Positions 16,575 through 25,364 of a DNA stretch of 64,000 bases are shown here, in pieces. Within the stretch, counting starts at the first letter, position 1, and the number at the start of each line of letters is the position of its first letter. This DNA is from Clostridium lundense DSM 17049 (GTDB taxonomy: Bacteria; Bacillota; Clostridia; Clostridiales; Clostridiaceae). A program made the translations under genes and the position numbers. Location: contig NZ_JHVC01000011.1 in the NCBI RefSeq assembly GCF_000619945.1, positions 1 to 64,000 of the forward strand, in the 5' to 3' direction. The notes below the pieces were generated by a model that was not told where the DNA came from, did not search any database, and saw only the letters and a program-made list of their open reading frames with translations.

Positions 16575-17802
16575 AATGAAAAAAATTTTTTGTAAAAAGA
16601 CTTCAATCATCAGTTTGATAGTATTAGGAATTTATTTAGCAATTATGCTGTTTTTTAGATTAGCCAAAGTAACGTATGTTGATGCAGCTGGAAACCAAAT
16701 TAGTGGAATTAAAGCAGTTGGGTTACTAAGAAATGAAAAAATGAAATGGAATGGAATTTTAACAGAGGAAACCATTAGAAATGTGATAAAAGAAAATCAT
16801 GACATCAATTCAGATAGCAGATTTGCTGGTATGAAAGAATCAGATAATAAGCTTTCAAATATAAAGTATTCAAAGGAACAGCAATTTATGGATATACGTG
16901 ATTTAATTAACGAATCTTATGCAAAAATTCATTTCTATGATTATTACTTAATTGACAGCTTAAGTGTTGATGATGCAGGCAGATTTTATTCAAATCGAGT
17001 TAATCAGTTAAAAACATTGTTAGATAGTCAAGAAGCTAACCACCTTACAAAAAACGAGAAAGAATATTTGATGAATTCTGCCAGAGACTTAACTATACCG
17101 CTTAAATATTCCTATGCAGATGGTTGGATGAATGCATTAGAATATAGTGCAACAGTAGTTTTTGCTTTGGCATTTGTAATCTGTATTTTAATGGCACCAG
17201 TATTTTCCGTAGAATATCAAACAGGAAGTGATACAATTTTGCTCTCTACTGAACATGGAAAGAAAAAAGGAATTATATGCAAGTTAATTGCTGGGCTATT
17301 ATCCACCTCTCTGGTATATTGGATAACTGTATGTGTAATGTTTGGTTTTATTTTTGTAATATTTGGATTTGAGGGTGGTGATTGCCCAATACAGGCATAT
17401 TCCGAGGCGTGGAAAAGTTTTTATCATATAACAAACAGACAAGCTTTTTGGATGGTAGTGCTTTTGGGTTATGTAGCTTGCTTATTTATTGGCACTTTGG
17501 CTATGTCACTTTCATCTAAAGTAAAAACATCCTTTGCAACAATTATTTTGATAGTTCTAATTATTATGGTACCTTCAACGATTAATCAGTTTGTAATTGA
17601 AGGAAGTTTATGGAATAAAATTTTTAACATGTTACCATCTCAGATGCTGTTAGGTTGGAGATTACTTCAGACATTTACACTTTATGATTTTGTAGGAAAG
17701 GTAATTACCCCTTATGAGATACTTCCGGTTTTATATGGCATATTTGCTAGTTTATTATTACCTTTTGCTTATAACGCATTTAAAAAACATCAGATAGTGT
17801 GA
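16555..17802 (+). CDS. ABC-2 type permease of the sigma-factor operon
   Basis: 415 residues starting at TTG 16555 after GGAGAGGTG, overlapping the ATPase by 20 bases. One N-terminal helix (about 18-38) is followed by an extracytoplasmic domain of about 150 residues and then five or six helices from about residue 200, as in ABC-2 exporters. The substrate is unknown. It is the last gene; a long hairpin follows. Confidence 0.88.
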   Translation: MQILKYEMKKIFCKKTSIISLIVLGIYLAIMLFFRLAKVTYVDAAGNQISGIKAVGLLRNEKMKWNGILTEETIRNVIKENHDINSDSRFAGMKESDNKLSNIKYSKEQQFMDIRDLINESYAKIHFYDYYLIDSLSVDDAGRFYSNRVNQLKTLLDSQEANHLTKNEKEYLMNSARDLTIPLKYSYADGWMNALEYSATVVFALAFVICILMAPVFSVEYQTGSDTILLSTEHGKKKGIICKLIAGLLSTSLVYWITVCVMFGFIFVIFGFEGGDCPIQAYSEAWKSFYHITNRQAFWMVVLLGYVACLFIGTLAMSLSSKVKTSFATIILIVLIIMVPSTINQFVIEGSLWNKIFNMLPSQMLLGWRLLQTFTLYDFVGKVITPYEILPVLYGIFASLLLPFAYNAFKKHQIV

Positions 17803-17827
17803 TAGATTATTTTCTTATATAATTCCG

Positions 17828-17867
17828 TTAAACTTCAGTTCATGATGAACTGAAGTTTAATTATTTG
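17828..17867 (+). terminator. Terminator hairpin after the ABC permease
   Basis: A perfect 16-bp stem (17828-17843 and 17845-17860) with a single central base is followed by TTATTTG. It closes the 14424-17802 operon. Confidence 0.75.
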
Positions 17868-18207
17868 AAAATGTAGTTTTTTTACTTTGTTGATGATGAC
17901 GCAGATGCTGGTAATTGGCCAATACAGTCAATTTCAACTCTCCATTCTCAATTTTTCGTAAGTAATTTAGCGCATTAATTTCACAAAACTAAGAAATAAT
18001 ATAGTTTGGAGCTGTGTTGGAATATATAAATGGGAAATTGGAAACGAACAATAAGCTGTTAGAAAAAATGATTTTATACATCATATACGAACAATGATAA
18101 AAAATATAAATAAAATATATTGACGTATTATTTTAAAAATGTTAATATTATATTGTAATAATAATATAAATGTTCGTAATGGTATAAACGTTAATGGAGG
18201 TATTGTA
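17868..18207 (+). promoter_or_regulatory. pbuG-like leader with three PurBox-like sites and a strong promoter
   Basis: TTGACG (18120-18125), 17 bases, TAATAT (18143-18148) form a good promoter. PurBox-like 13-mers (consensus AWWWCCGAACWWT in B. subtilis) occur at 18040-18052, 18083-18095 (12 of 13 positions) and, inverted, at 18169-18181. The first two are 43 bases apart in the same direction and the third lies past the transcription start. The part before 18040 shows no ORF or structure. No purine riboswitch core is present. Confidence 0.6.
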
Positions 18208-19665
18208 ATGGAACAGATAAAAGAAAAAAATAATAATAAGAATTCAGGAAATAATGGGAAAAGTTCCTTTTTAGATTCTTTTTTTAAGTTATCTCAAAAT
18301 AATACAACAGTTAAAACAGAGATAATTGCAGGAATAACAACTTTTATAACAATGGCTTATATAATATTTGTAAATCCAGGAGTATTAATGCAAGCTGGTA
18401 TGAATGCACAAGGACTTTTAGGAGACGCAGCAGTAAAAGCAGGAATTAATGCATTAAATGATAATGTAGTAGCAGCAGTATTTGCAGCTACATGTATCTC
18501 AGCAGCTATAGGAACATTTATCATGGGACTTTATGCTAATATGCCTTTTGCACAAGCTCCAGGTATGGGATTAAATGCATTTTTTACTTTTAGTGTTTGC
18601 TTAACATTAGGATATACATGGCAACAAGCTTTAGCAGCAGTATTTATATCAGGAGTATTGTTTATAATAATTACTCTTACTTCATTAAGAGAACAGATAG
18701 TTGATGCATTGCCTCAAAATTTAAAACTTGCAATTTCAGGCGGAATAGGTTTATTTATTGCTTTAATCGGATTTAAAAGCGGAAGTATTATAGTATCAAA
18801 TCCAGCAACTTTAGTAAGCTTTGGTAACTTTATGGATCCTCATGCTATATTAACATTAATAGGTATCACAATTACAGGAATGTTAATGGCAAGAAATGTT
18901 AAAGGATCTATATTAATAGGAATTCTTTTAACTACTATAGCAGGTATTCCATTAGGAATAACAAAATTAGTTCCTTTACAAAATCTTGTAAGTGCACCAC
19001 CTTCACTAGCACCAACTTTTATGCAATTAGATATAAAAGGATTATTAAATATTGGAGGTAGTGGAGCAGTAGGAGCACTATTAAATGTTTTAATGGTGGT
19101 AATATCTTTTAGTTTAGTTGATATGTTTGATACAATAGGAACTCTTGTAGGTACAGCACAAAAAGCTAACATGGTAGATGAAAATGGAAGAATGAAGAAT
19201 ATGAATAAAGCCCTTATGGCAGATGCTGTGGCAACTACTGCAGGATCATTACTTGGTACAAGTACTGTAACTACTTATGTAGAATCTACTTCAGGTATAT
19301 CTCAGGGGGGAAGAACAGGATTAACATCTGTAGTAACAGGAATATTGTTTTTACTAGCAATGTTCTTTACTGGATTAGTTGGTATTGTACCAGCAGAAGC
19401 TACAGCTCCGGCACTTATAATAGTAGGTGTGTTAATGATGGGTGCTGTAACAAAAATAAATTTTGATGATTTTACAGAAGCTTTACCAGCTTTCTTTACT
19501 ATAGCAATTATGCCATTTAGTTATAGTATAGCTAATGGAATAGCATCAGGAATAATATTTTATCCAATAGTAAAATTAGTAACTGGAAGAGGAAAAGAAG
19601 TTCATCCAATAGTATATATTTTGGCCACATTGTTCATAATAAGATTTACAATACTACCTAAATAA
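18208..19665 (+). CDS. NCS2-family purine permease (PbuG-like)
   Basis: 485 residues from ATG 18208, with TGGAGG upstream (the open frame extends to 18139 without a ribosome site). It is a polytopic AzgA/PbuG-type guanine-hypoxanthine/adenine permease: EIIAGITTFITMAYIIFVNP, a MPFAQAPGMGLNAFF helix, and SFSLVDMFDTIGTLVG are the hallmark segments. The PurBox-like sites in front fit a purine cargo. It is monocistronic, with a terminator at 19692. Confidence 0.93.
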   Translation: MEQIKEKNNNKNSGNNGKSSFLDSFFKLSQNNTTVKTEIIAGITTFITMAYIIFVNPGVLMQAGMNAQGLLGDAAVKAGINALNDNVVAAVFAATCISAAIGTFIMGLYANMPFAQAPGMGLNAFFTFSVCLTLGYTWQQALAAVFISGVLFIIITLTSLREQIVDALPQNLKLAISGGIGLFIALIGFKSGSIIVSNPATLVSFGNFMDPHAILTLIGITITGMLMARNVKGSILIGILLTTIAGIPLGITKLVPLQNLVSAPPSLAPTFMQLDIKGLLNIGGSGAVGALLNVLMVVISFSLVDMFDTIGTLVGTAQKANMVDENGRMKNMNKALMADAVATTAGSLLGTSTVTTYVESTSGISQGGRTGLTSVVTGILFLLAMFFTGLVGIVPAEATAPALIIVGVLMMGAVTKINFDDFTEALPAFFTIAIMPFSYSIANGIASGIIFYPIVKLVTGRGKEVHPIVYILATLFIIRFTILPK

Positions 19666-19691
19666 ACTCCTAAAAATTATATAATACAGAA

Positions 19692-19725
19692 AAATAGGAC
19701 CTTACTTTTAGTAAGGTCTTATTTT
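19692..19725 (+). terminator. Terminator after the purine permease
   Basis: Core stem GACCTTAC (19698-19705) / GTAAGGTC (19711-19718), extended by A:T and G:U pairs, is followed by TTATTTTTAT. Confidence 0.85.
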
Positions 19726-19794
19726 TATCCGATGACTACCAGCTCTAATACTTCCATCTTCTTTAAAATTGGAGTAAAGAGCGGCTATGTCCAT
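19708..19794 (-). CDS. Possible 28-codon small ORF (doubtful)
   Basis: The minus strand can encode a 28-residue peptide beginning MDIAALYSNFKEDGSIRAG and ending HRIKIRPY. The wording looks protein-like, but no Shine-Dalgarno site precedes the ATG, and the 3' end runs through the terminator of the purine permease. It may instead be part of an intergenic repeat. Confidence 0.2.
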   Translation of the reverse strand: MDIAALYSNFKEDGSIRAGSHRIKIRPY

Positions 19795-19823
19795 AGATAA
19801 CGCTTTCTAAGCAAAAATTCTGT

Positions 19824-20849
19824 TTATGAAATACTTAGTTCATTATAAAGCGAACTATTAAAAAATTTAAAATAGCTTCCACATTGTTTTTTTGCATCAT
19901 ACATTGCTTTATCTGCATGTTTTATCAATGTGTCTATATTATTTCCGTCCTTAGGATAAACACTTATACCTATACTAGATGTAAGTAATAATTCTTTACT
20001 TCCACATTTAAATGGTACACGAAGACTTTTTAAAATCCTCTCAGCTATTGACGTTACATCATCTAACCCATTTTGTATCTTTAAGAATATTACAAATTCA
20101 TCTCCCCCAAGTCTAAATACAGTATCATTTTGTCTAATATTATTTTTAAGCCTAGTTGAAAATTCCTTTAAAACAAAATCTCCAACTTCATGACCAAGGC
20201 TATCATTTATAATTTTAAAATTATCTATATCTATAAACATAATGGCAAATATATAATTACATTTTTTAGCTAAGGTTAACTCTTCATTAAGTTTTTCAAT
20301 TAAAAATCTTCTATTAGGAAGAGTAGTAAGAGGATCATGATAAGCCATGAATTTCCAATTAAATTTTATTGGGTTATCTATGCTAGGTATTAATATTTTA
20401 GTTTTTTTATGTTCAATATGCTTACTAAAAAATACAGCAAACTCCCCATATTTAGGAGAGAAAGCATTTACTTTAAATTGTATATTTAATTTTGGACAAT
20501 ATGTTTTAAAACTTATTACTTTTCCTTCTAGGGCAACTTCACTAAATATATTAATCCATATATCTAAAACATCAAGATGATTTGTAAAAAATTCTCGTAG
20601 ACTTTTACCTAAAATTTCATCTTTTTTTATAGAAGTTATGTCTTCAAAACTTTTATTTGCATTTATTAATATAATATCACAGGGCTTTTTGTCTTCATTA
20701 AAAATTATCTTATGCAAAGCAAAACCTTCTATAAGAAAGTCTAATATATTATTAAAACTATTTATATCGCCATTAAAGAAACTACCATTTTCTTTTAATG
20801 TATCAATTACTATATTAGATGGTATTGTTTCAGTTATATAGCCAAGCAT
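19824..20849 (-). CDS. PAS-like/GGDEF diguanylate cyclase
   Basis: About 341 residues. The N-terminal half (about 35-145) looks like a PAS sensor domain; the C-terminal GGDEF domain starts at DPLTTLPNR. The active-site GGDEF (250-254, numbered from ATG 20855) is intact and the inhibitory I-site RQND lies five residues before it, so it should make cyclic di-GMP under product inhibition. No transmembrane segment is visible. A run of G's (GGGGGG) is too close to ATG 20855 and well placed for ATG 20849. Confidence 0.92.
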   Translation of the reverse strand: MLGYITETIPSNIVIDTLKENGSFFNGDINSFNNILDFLIEGFALHKIIFNEDKKPCDIILINANKSFEDITSIKKDEILGKSLREFFTNHLDVLDIWINIFSEVALEGKVISFKTYCPKLNIQFKVNAFSPKYGEFAVFFSKHIEHKKTKILIPSIDNPIKFNWKFMAYHDPLTTLPNRRFLIEKLNEELTLAKKCNYIFAIMFIDIDNFKIINDSLGHEVGDFVLKEFSTRLKNNIRQNDTVFRLGGDEFVIFLKIQNGLDDVTSIAERILKSLRVPFKCGSKELLLTSSIGISVYPKDGNNIDTLIKHADKAMYDAKKQCGSYFKFFNSSLYNELSIS

Positions 20850-20855
20850 AAACAT

Positions 20856-21093
20856 ATCCCCCCGAATAAGTAGATAAAAGTAATTTTATCAAGTTCTATA
20901 TACATATTTTAGCACTAAATCCATATATTTAAAAGGCAAAACACCTATAATTTGGTTATTAATTTTCCACATTTTATAATAATTGTATGTAAAAGTTGTT
21001 TTTAATAAGACTATATATTTTTAAATTAAAATAGGAAACCGTTAACCAACAGTTTCCTAAGTAGTGTTTTTTAATATATTATTATTTAATAGA
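20856..21093. other. Intergenic region with hairpin near 21035
   Basis: AT-rich spacer between two minus-strand genes. GGAAACCGTTAACC followed by AACAGTTTCC (about 21032-21057) forms a hairpin that could terminate the ferredoxin gene on the minus strand. Nothing else stands out. Confidence 0.45.
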
Positions 21094-21819
21094 CTAATTA
21101 ATGTTACCATCTGTGGATATGATGACTTCTTTATAAGGAACAATTATGCCTGATTTTAACATAGCATTTTTTACAGAAGCTACTATACCACCACAGCAAG
21201 GTACTTCCATTCTTACAACAGTAATGCTTTTTATATTATTTAACTTAAGTATTTCTGCTAGTTTTTCTTCATAATATTTATTATCATCCAATTTAGGACA
21301 ACCAATTACTGTGATATGATCTTTTATAAAGTCTCTGTGAAAATTTGCATAGGCATAAGCAGTACAATCAGCAGCCACAAGTAAATCAGCATTATTTAAA
21401 TATGGGGCTTTTGTATTAATTAAATTTAATTGAACAGGCCATTGTCTTAATTCTGATTCATTATTAGTGGAAACTCTAGTTTCATTTTTAGGTACAGTGG
21501 ATATTTTTAATGGCGTTCTTTGAATTAATTTAGCTGCTGTGCCAGGACATCCGCAAGGTAAAGGTTTTTCTTCAGTTTTATGTTCTTTCATTTTCTTTTG
21601 AACTAATTCTTCATTATAATCCTTAGCTTCTCTTTCTATCATGGATATTGCTCCAGTAGGGCATTCTGGAAGACAATCGCCTAATCCATCACAATACTCA
21701 TCACTTATAAGCTTTGCTTTACCATTAATCATTTCTATGGCTCCCTCATGGCAAGCATTTGCACATAGTCCACAGCCGTTACATTTGTTTTCATCTATAT
21801 GAATTATTTTTCTTATCAT
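21094..21819 (-). CDS. Ferredoxin-domain iron-sulfur protein
   Basis: 241 residues. The N-terminal ferredoxin domain has one classic [4Fe-4S] motif (CNGCGLCANACHEG) and a second with an enlarged first loop (CDGLGDCLPECP, Cys-x5-Cys). The rest has further Cys motifs: PCGCPG, ADCTAYA, GCPKLD and PCCGG. It is a conserved clostridial family of unknown catalytic role, often next to CRP/FNR regulators, as here. ATG 21819 follows AGGAGG. A palindrome in the divergent spacer (21893-21908) suggests control by the neighbouring regulator. Confidence 0.88.
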   Translation of the reverse strand: MIRKIIHIDENKCNGCGLCANACHEGAIEMINGKAKLISDEYCDGLGDCLPECPTGAISMIEREAKDYNEELVQKKMKEHKTEEKPLPCGCPGTAAKLIQRTPLKISTVPKNETRVSTNNESELRQWPVQLNLINTKAPYLNNADLLVAADCTAYAYANFHRDFIKDHITVIGCPKLDDNKYYEEKLAEILKLNNIKSITVVRMEVPCCGGIVASVKNAMLKSGIIVPYKEVIISTDGNIN

Positions 21820-21892
21820 AGTTAATTCCCTCCTGAAATTTATTATTCATTGAATTTATGTTTTTATTATATTAGAATTACATATATAAATC

Positions 21893-21908
21893 GGTAACAA
21901 AAGTTACC
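21893..21908. promoter_or_regulatory. GGTAAC-N4-GTTACC palindrome, candidate CRP/FNR-type operator
   Basis: A perfect 16-base palindrome with AAAA in the centre lies between the divergent ferredoxin and CRP/FNR genes. The form resembles sites proposed for clostridial HcpR-like regulators. The match to that regulator is from memory and not verified. Confidence 0.6.
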
Positions 21909-21983
21909 TTTTAAAAGAATATATTTCGATATATAAATATCAACGAAAATAAGTAAGTAGCATTTTATAGGAGGAGATATGAA

Positions 21984-22673
21984 ATGGAATTACAAATGAA
22001 TAAAGTTATTTCAGCATTAAAAAAGTCTTCAATATTTAAAAATTTAGATGAAGGAAAGATTTTGAAAGTTATAGAAGAAAAAAATTATAGATTAAGTTCT
22101 TATAGCAAGGGAGAGGCTATTGCTATTGAAGAGGATTTTTGCAATAGGATTGGAATAGTAGTAGATGGAACAGTAGAGGTTCAAAAGATATTTGCTTCAG
22201 GAAAAACAGTAACCATTAATAGATTAGAGCAGGGAGATACTTTTGGAGAAGTTATTTTATTTTCAGATGTAAAAAAGTATCCTGCAACAGTTATCTGCGC
22301 AAGTAATGCATACATAATATTTATTACAAAGGAAGAAATGCTTAAGTTGTGTAGTTTAAACATTGAAATTTTAAATAATTTTATGGGACTTTTATCAAAT
22401 AAAATATTTATGTTAAATAAAAAAGTTAAAACTTTATCTTATCAAAGTATACGACAAAAGTTGAGTAATTATATTTTGGAAGAAAGCAAAAAGCAAAAAA
22501 GCTTCACAGTAAAATTTAATATCTCAAGAAAGGAGATGGCAGAGCAATTAGGTATTCCAAGACCTTCTCTTTCTAGAGAAATGATAAGCATGAAAGAAGA
22601 AGAAATTATAGATTTTAATAAAAACATAATTAAGATATTAGACGAGGAAGCTTTAGAAACTGAATTGTTATAA
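21984..22673 (+). CDS. CRP/FNR-family transcription regulator
   Basis: 229 residues: an N-terminal cyclic-nucleotide-type beta-barrel (about 15-125; GDTFGEVILF) and a C-terminal winged helix (about 150-225) with the recognition segment SRKEMAEQLGIPRPSLSREM. No N-terminal Cys cluster of the FNR type is present. In anaerobes this subfamily (HcpR-like) often senses nitrosative or redox stress. It is divergent from the ferredoxin gene and shares the 21893-21908 palindrome with it. The ATG follows GGAGGAG. Confidence 0.92.
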   Translation: MELQMNKVISALKKSSIFKNLDEGKILKVIEEKNYRLSSYSKGEAIAIEEDFCNRIGIVVDGTVEVQKIFASGKTVTINRLEQGDTFGEVILFSDVKKYPATVICASNAYIIFITKEEMLKLCSLNIEILNNFMGLLSNKIFMLNKKVKTLSYQSIRQKLSNYILEESKKQKSFTVKFNISRKEMAEQLGIPRPSLSREMISMKEEEIIDFNKNIIKILDEEALETELL

Positions 22674-22711
22674 TTGCATATTATAATTAATGTAAGAAAG
22701 CGGGGAAGGGA

Positions 22712-23290
22712 ATGAAGGTTTTAGGAAAGGTGATAATATCTATATTTTCTTTAGGAGTTATATTAACTCTAACATTAGGCGTTAGTATATATAATTTTGG
22801 AAAGAACTCTAAGGGAGAAAAATCAGATTGTATTATAGTATTAGGATGTAGTGTTTATGGGGAGAACCCCAGTCCTTTTCTTCAATGGAGAACGGAGGAA
22901 GGATATAGATTATTCAAAGAAGGATATGCAGATTTTATCATAGTTTCTGGAGGAAAAGGCCCTGGGGAAAGTATTTCAGAGGCTGAAGCTATGAAAAGAT
23001 ACCTTTTGAAAAAAGGGGTAAAGGAAGAATTTATAATAAAAGAAGATCAATCTAAAACAACTATGGAGAATTTAATTAATTCAAAAAGAATAATGGAGAA
23101 GAAAGGTTTTAATAAGTCAATTATAGTATCCAATAAATATCATTTAAAAAGAGCTTCTTTAATGGCTAAAAAGGTAGGTATAGATGCTAGTTTTTCTGGT
23201 GTATATGTAAGTGATTATAAATCTCACGAAAGAATGGGATTCATAAGAGAGATACCTGGACTCCTCAAATTTTACATCACAGGAAGATAA
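22712..23290 (+). CDS. YdcF/SanA-like DUF218 membrane protein
   Basis: 192 residues with one N-terminal helix (about 5-25) and a DUF218 domain: CIIVLGCSVYG, FIIVSGGKGPGE, SEAEAMKRYL, EDQSKTTMENL and IVSNKYHLKRA are the conserved blocks. SanA/YdcF proteins affect envelope barrier function; the reaction is not established. It lies 38 bases after the CRP/FNR gene in the same direction and may be cotranscribed. Start ATG after GGGGAAGGG. Confidence 0.9.
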   Translation: MKVLGKVIISIFSLGVILTLTLGVSIYNFGKNSKGEKSDCIIVLGCSVYGENPSPFLQWRTEEGYRLFKEGYADFIIVSGGKGPGESISEAEAMKRYLLKKGVKEEFIIKEDQSKTTMENLINSKRIMEKKGFNKSIIVSNKYHLKRASLMAKKVGIDASFSGVYVSDYKSHERMGFIREIPGLLKFYITGR

Positions 23291-23384
23291 TATTATATAT
23301 TGCAAAAAATATATTTTAAAAGAAGGAAAAATTCAGAAAATATAGAATATATAATATAGACAAATTTTATTGGAGGGATAGGTC

Positions 23385-23630
23385 ATGGGGAAACTTTATT
23401 ATTGTAATGAATGTAAAAGGGTTTTAAAAAGTAATGAGAAATGTGAATATTGTAATGGGGAAGATGTAAAGGAACTACTTTATGGCGCTCCTGTGAATAT
23501 CATAGGAAGTAAATTAAAAGGAAAGGTTCTCAAAATAAAGGATAATATGGTTAGACTTGTAGTGAGAGACGAGTATAATAGCAAATTTATAAAAGAATAT
23601 GAAAGTGAAAAATTAAGAAAGGTTTTATAA
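23385..23630 (+). CDS. Small zinc-ribbon protein
   Basis: 81 residues. The N-terminus has two CxxC knuckles (CNEC and CEYC), a zinc ribbon, followed by a small beta-rich part (GSKLKGKVLKIKDNMVRLVV) that looks like an SH3-type barrel. A good ribosome site (TTGGAGGG) precedes ATG 23385. Function unknown. Confidence 0.8.
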   Translation: MGKLYYCNECKRVLKSNEKCEYCNGEDVKELLYGAPVNIIGSKLKGKVLKIKDNMVRLVVRDEYNSKFIKEYESEKLRKVL

Positions 23631-23636
23631 TATATA

Positions 23637-23673
23637 ATGGCTATCTAGATAACTAAGTTATCTAGATAGCCAT
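23637..23673. terminator. Bidirectional 18-bp perfect hairpin
   Basis: Arms 23637-23654 and 23656-23673 are exactly complementary around one central A, between convergent genes. T-rich sequence follows on the plus strand. Confidence 0.8.
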
Positions 23674-23709
23674 TTAACATTTTATTTTATAAGTAAAATC
23701 TATTTGAAA

Positions 23710-24396
23710 CTAAGAATCACTTGATTCATCTAAATCTTTACCCTTAAAAGGAAGTATTCCCTTTATTATATCATGTGAACCTAAATTAAAAGTCATAGTC
23801 TTAACTTCATCGTTTTCTTTATATTCTAAAACTGTTCTTGCAATATCATCATTTTCATAATAGCAGATAATATTATCCACTGGAATTTTATAAGGTCCTA
23901 GATATACAAAAAGTTTATCTAATAAATATAGTTGATTATCTTGTATCCATGCAAAGAAATCTCTATATTCAGGTACTTTGCCCTTGCTAATTTTTTTTCT
24001 ATAGTAGTAATCAGCGGATTTTTGAAAACCCTTAAGATAATTATTTATAAACATCTTTCCTTTTTGTTTAAGAAAATCTAAAAGTCCTGAATTATAGTAA
24101 ATATTTTGACTTTGTTTTATATTATTTAAAGCATAAAAAAAAGACTTTCTAACCTTTGGTTGCTCACGTAGGCACTGAGATAATGTGATTTTTTTATGGT
24201 TAAACAACTTATGAAGATCGAAGTTTTCTAATTCATTTTTGAATAACTTATCTAAATCTTCATTTCCACCAAGATACCATATCATTTTAGCATCGCTAGG
24301 TAAAAAACATTCCTCCATTTCTTCTGGATATGTATCTATAATTTGGGATATTTCATTAATTACTTTTTCATCTACTTTTTTATTAAACAAGAACAA
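23710..24396 (-). CDS. Hypothetical protein, 228 residues
   Basis: I do not recognise a family. The protein is soluble-looking, acidic at both ends and rich in aromatic residues (for example ADYYYRKK and FAWIQDNQ), with a C-terminal acidic tail DLDESSDS. The AGGAG motif abuts ATG 24405 with no spacing, whereas the in-frame TTG at 24396 has a 9-base spacing, so TTG is the better start. It is a single-gene unit convergent with the zinc-ribbon gene. Confidence 0.75.
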   Translation of the reverse strand: MFLFNKKVDEKVINEISQIIDTYPEEMEECFLPSDAKMIWYLGGNEDLDKLFKNELENFDLHKLFNHKKITLSQCLREQPKVRKSFFYALNNIKQSQNIYYNSGLLDFLKQKGKMFINNYLKGFQKSADYYYRKKISKGKVPEYRDFFAWIQDNQLYLLDKLFVYLGPYKIPVDNIICYYENDDIARTVLEYKENDEVKTMTFNLGSHDIIKGILPFKGKDLDESSDS

Positions 24397-24733
24397 TAAA
24401 ATCATCTCCTAAAAGTATATTTTGCTTTTATAAATATATTATATACAATTTTAGCATACTTTAAAAAAATTACGAAGAAATTTTTAAAAACTGTAGGGGG
24501 AAATTGCATAATACTTTTATGGAAAGTAGAAATTAGAAAGTTATATTTTCAAATAATTGGCAATCAAGTGAGAAGGTTTAACTGTATATTGAATTTTATT
24601 TTGAAATTTATAATAAAAAACATAAAAAATGTGGTATTTTTTATAAAAATAAAGGAAATATACTAATTATGTAGAATAATATAGAGAAAAGTATTGTACA
24701 ATTGCAAGACAATTGAGAGGGAGGAAGACAAAA
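24397..24733. other. AT-rich intergenic region
   Basis: Divergent promoters are expected here, but no convincing -35/-10 pair, operator, hairpin or short gene can be singled out. Confidence 0.4.
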
Positions 24734-25042
24734 ATGAAAGTAAAAATGAAACATGACAGTGGAGTAGTCAAGGAGGTGAAGTATGGTTTTTCGTGGACAA
24801 CATTTTTCTTTGGATTTATAGTGCCTCTTATTAGAGGAGATATTAAGTGGGCATTAATTATGGTTGCCATTAGTATTGCAGTTGGTATTCCAACTGTGGG
24901 AATTGGTGGATGTATTTCTGGAATTATTTTTTCATTTATATATAATAAGATTTATATAAAAGAACTTCTTGTAAAAGGATATAAACCAGTAACTGAAGAA
25001 GACAAAAGTATATTAGTGGAAAATAACATAATTTCAATATAA
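24734..25042 (+). CDS. Small HrgC/DUF2628-like membrane protein
   Basis: 102 residues from ATG 24734 with GGGAGG upstream. Two hydrophobic helices (about 30-75) follow FSWTTFFFGFIVPLIRGD, the conserved start of the HrgC/DUF2628-like proteins, and the C-terminus carries the LLVKGYKPV segment. Function unknown. Two hairpins follow. Confidence 0.75.
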   Translation: MKVKMKHDSGVVKEVKYGFSWTTFFFGFIVPLIRGDIKWALIMVAISIAVGIPTVGIGGCISGIIFSFIYNKIYIKELLVKGYKPVTEEDKSILVENNIISI

Positions 25043-25047
25043 AATTT

Positions 25048-25073
25048 TTCCAAACTGGAAAATAAGTTTGGAA
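25048..25073 (+). terminator. Hairpin after the HrgC-like gene
   Basis: Stem TTCCAAACT (25048-25056) with AGTTTGGAA (25065-25073). The T run after it is short, so it may work together with the next hairpin. Confidence 0.45.
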
Positions 25074-25110
25074 TATGTTTTAAAAAGGTATAATATATAA
25101 AATAATATTC

Positions 25111-25147
25111 AAAAAGTATCGGCTTAGGTCGATACTTTTTATTTTTA
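25111..25147 (+). terminator. Terminator
   Basis: An 11-bp stem (25111-25121 and 25130-25140) with an 8-base loop is followed by ATTTTTAG. Confidence 0.8.
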
Positions 25148-25256
25148 GTTAAAATATTTATATTTGTGATGTATGTTTTATTATATATAAATATAAAAAT
25201 GAACTTTATATTAAAAACACGAATGATATTTTATATAAATAAAATTAAATTCAGGC

Positions 25257-25269
25257 AAATGCGAACAAT
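25257..25269 (+). promoter_or_regulatory. PurBox-like site upstream of the pur operon
   Basis: AAATGCGAACAAT matches 12 of 13 positions of the B. subtilis PurBox AWWWCCGAACWWT, about 95 bases before purE. Weaker copies in the same direction start at 25215 (9 of 13) and 25195 (11 of 13). A TATGAT box near 25313 may be the -10. The spacer 25148-25364 shows no purine riboswitch. Confidence 0.6.
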
Positions 25270-25364
25270 AAAATAAAATATTTGAATAATATATTGATTA
25301 ATTCATTTTATTATGATACCATATAGCTATAAAAAGAATATACAATATTATTGGAGGGAATGAT

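Noticed and set aside
17868..18035. Small peptide on the minus strand after the ABC permease
   Set aside because: Frames are short, with no ribosome site. The sequence looks like ordinary degenerate spacer.
18001..18207. Purine riboswitch before the purine permease
   Set aside because: The conserved core (TATGG, TCTACC and CCGTAA pieces in the loops) is not present. PurBox-like sites explain the control better.
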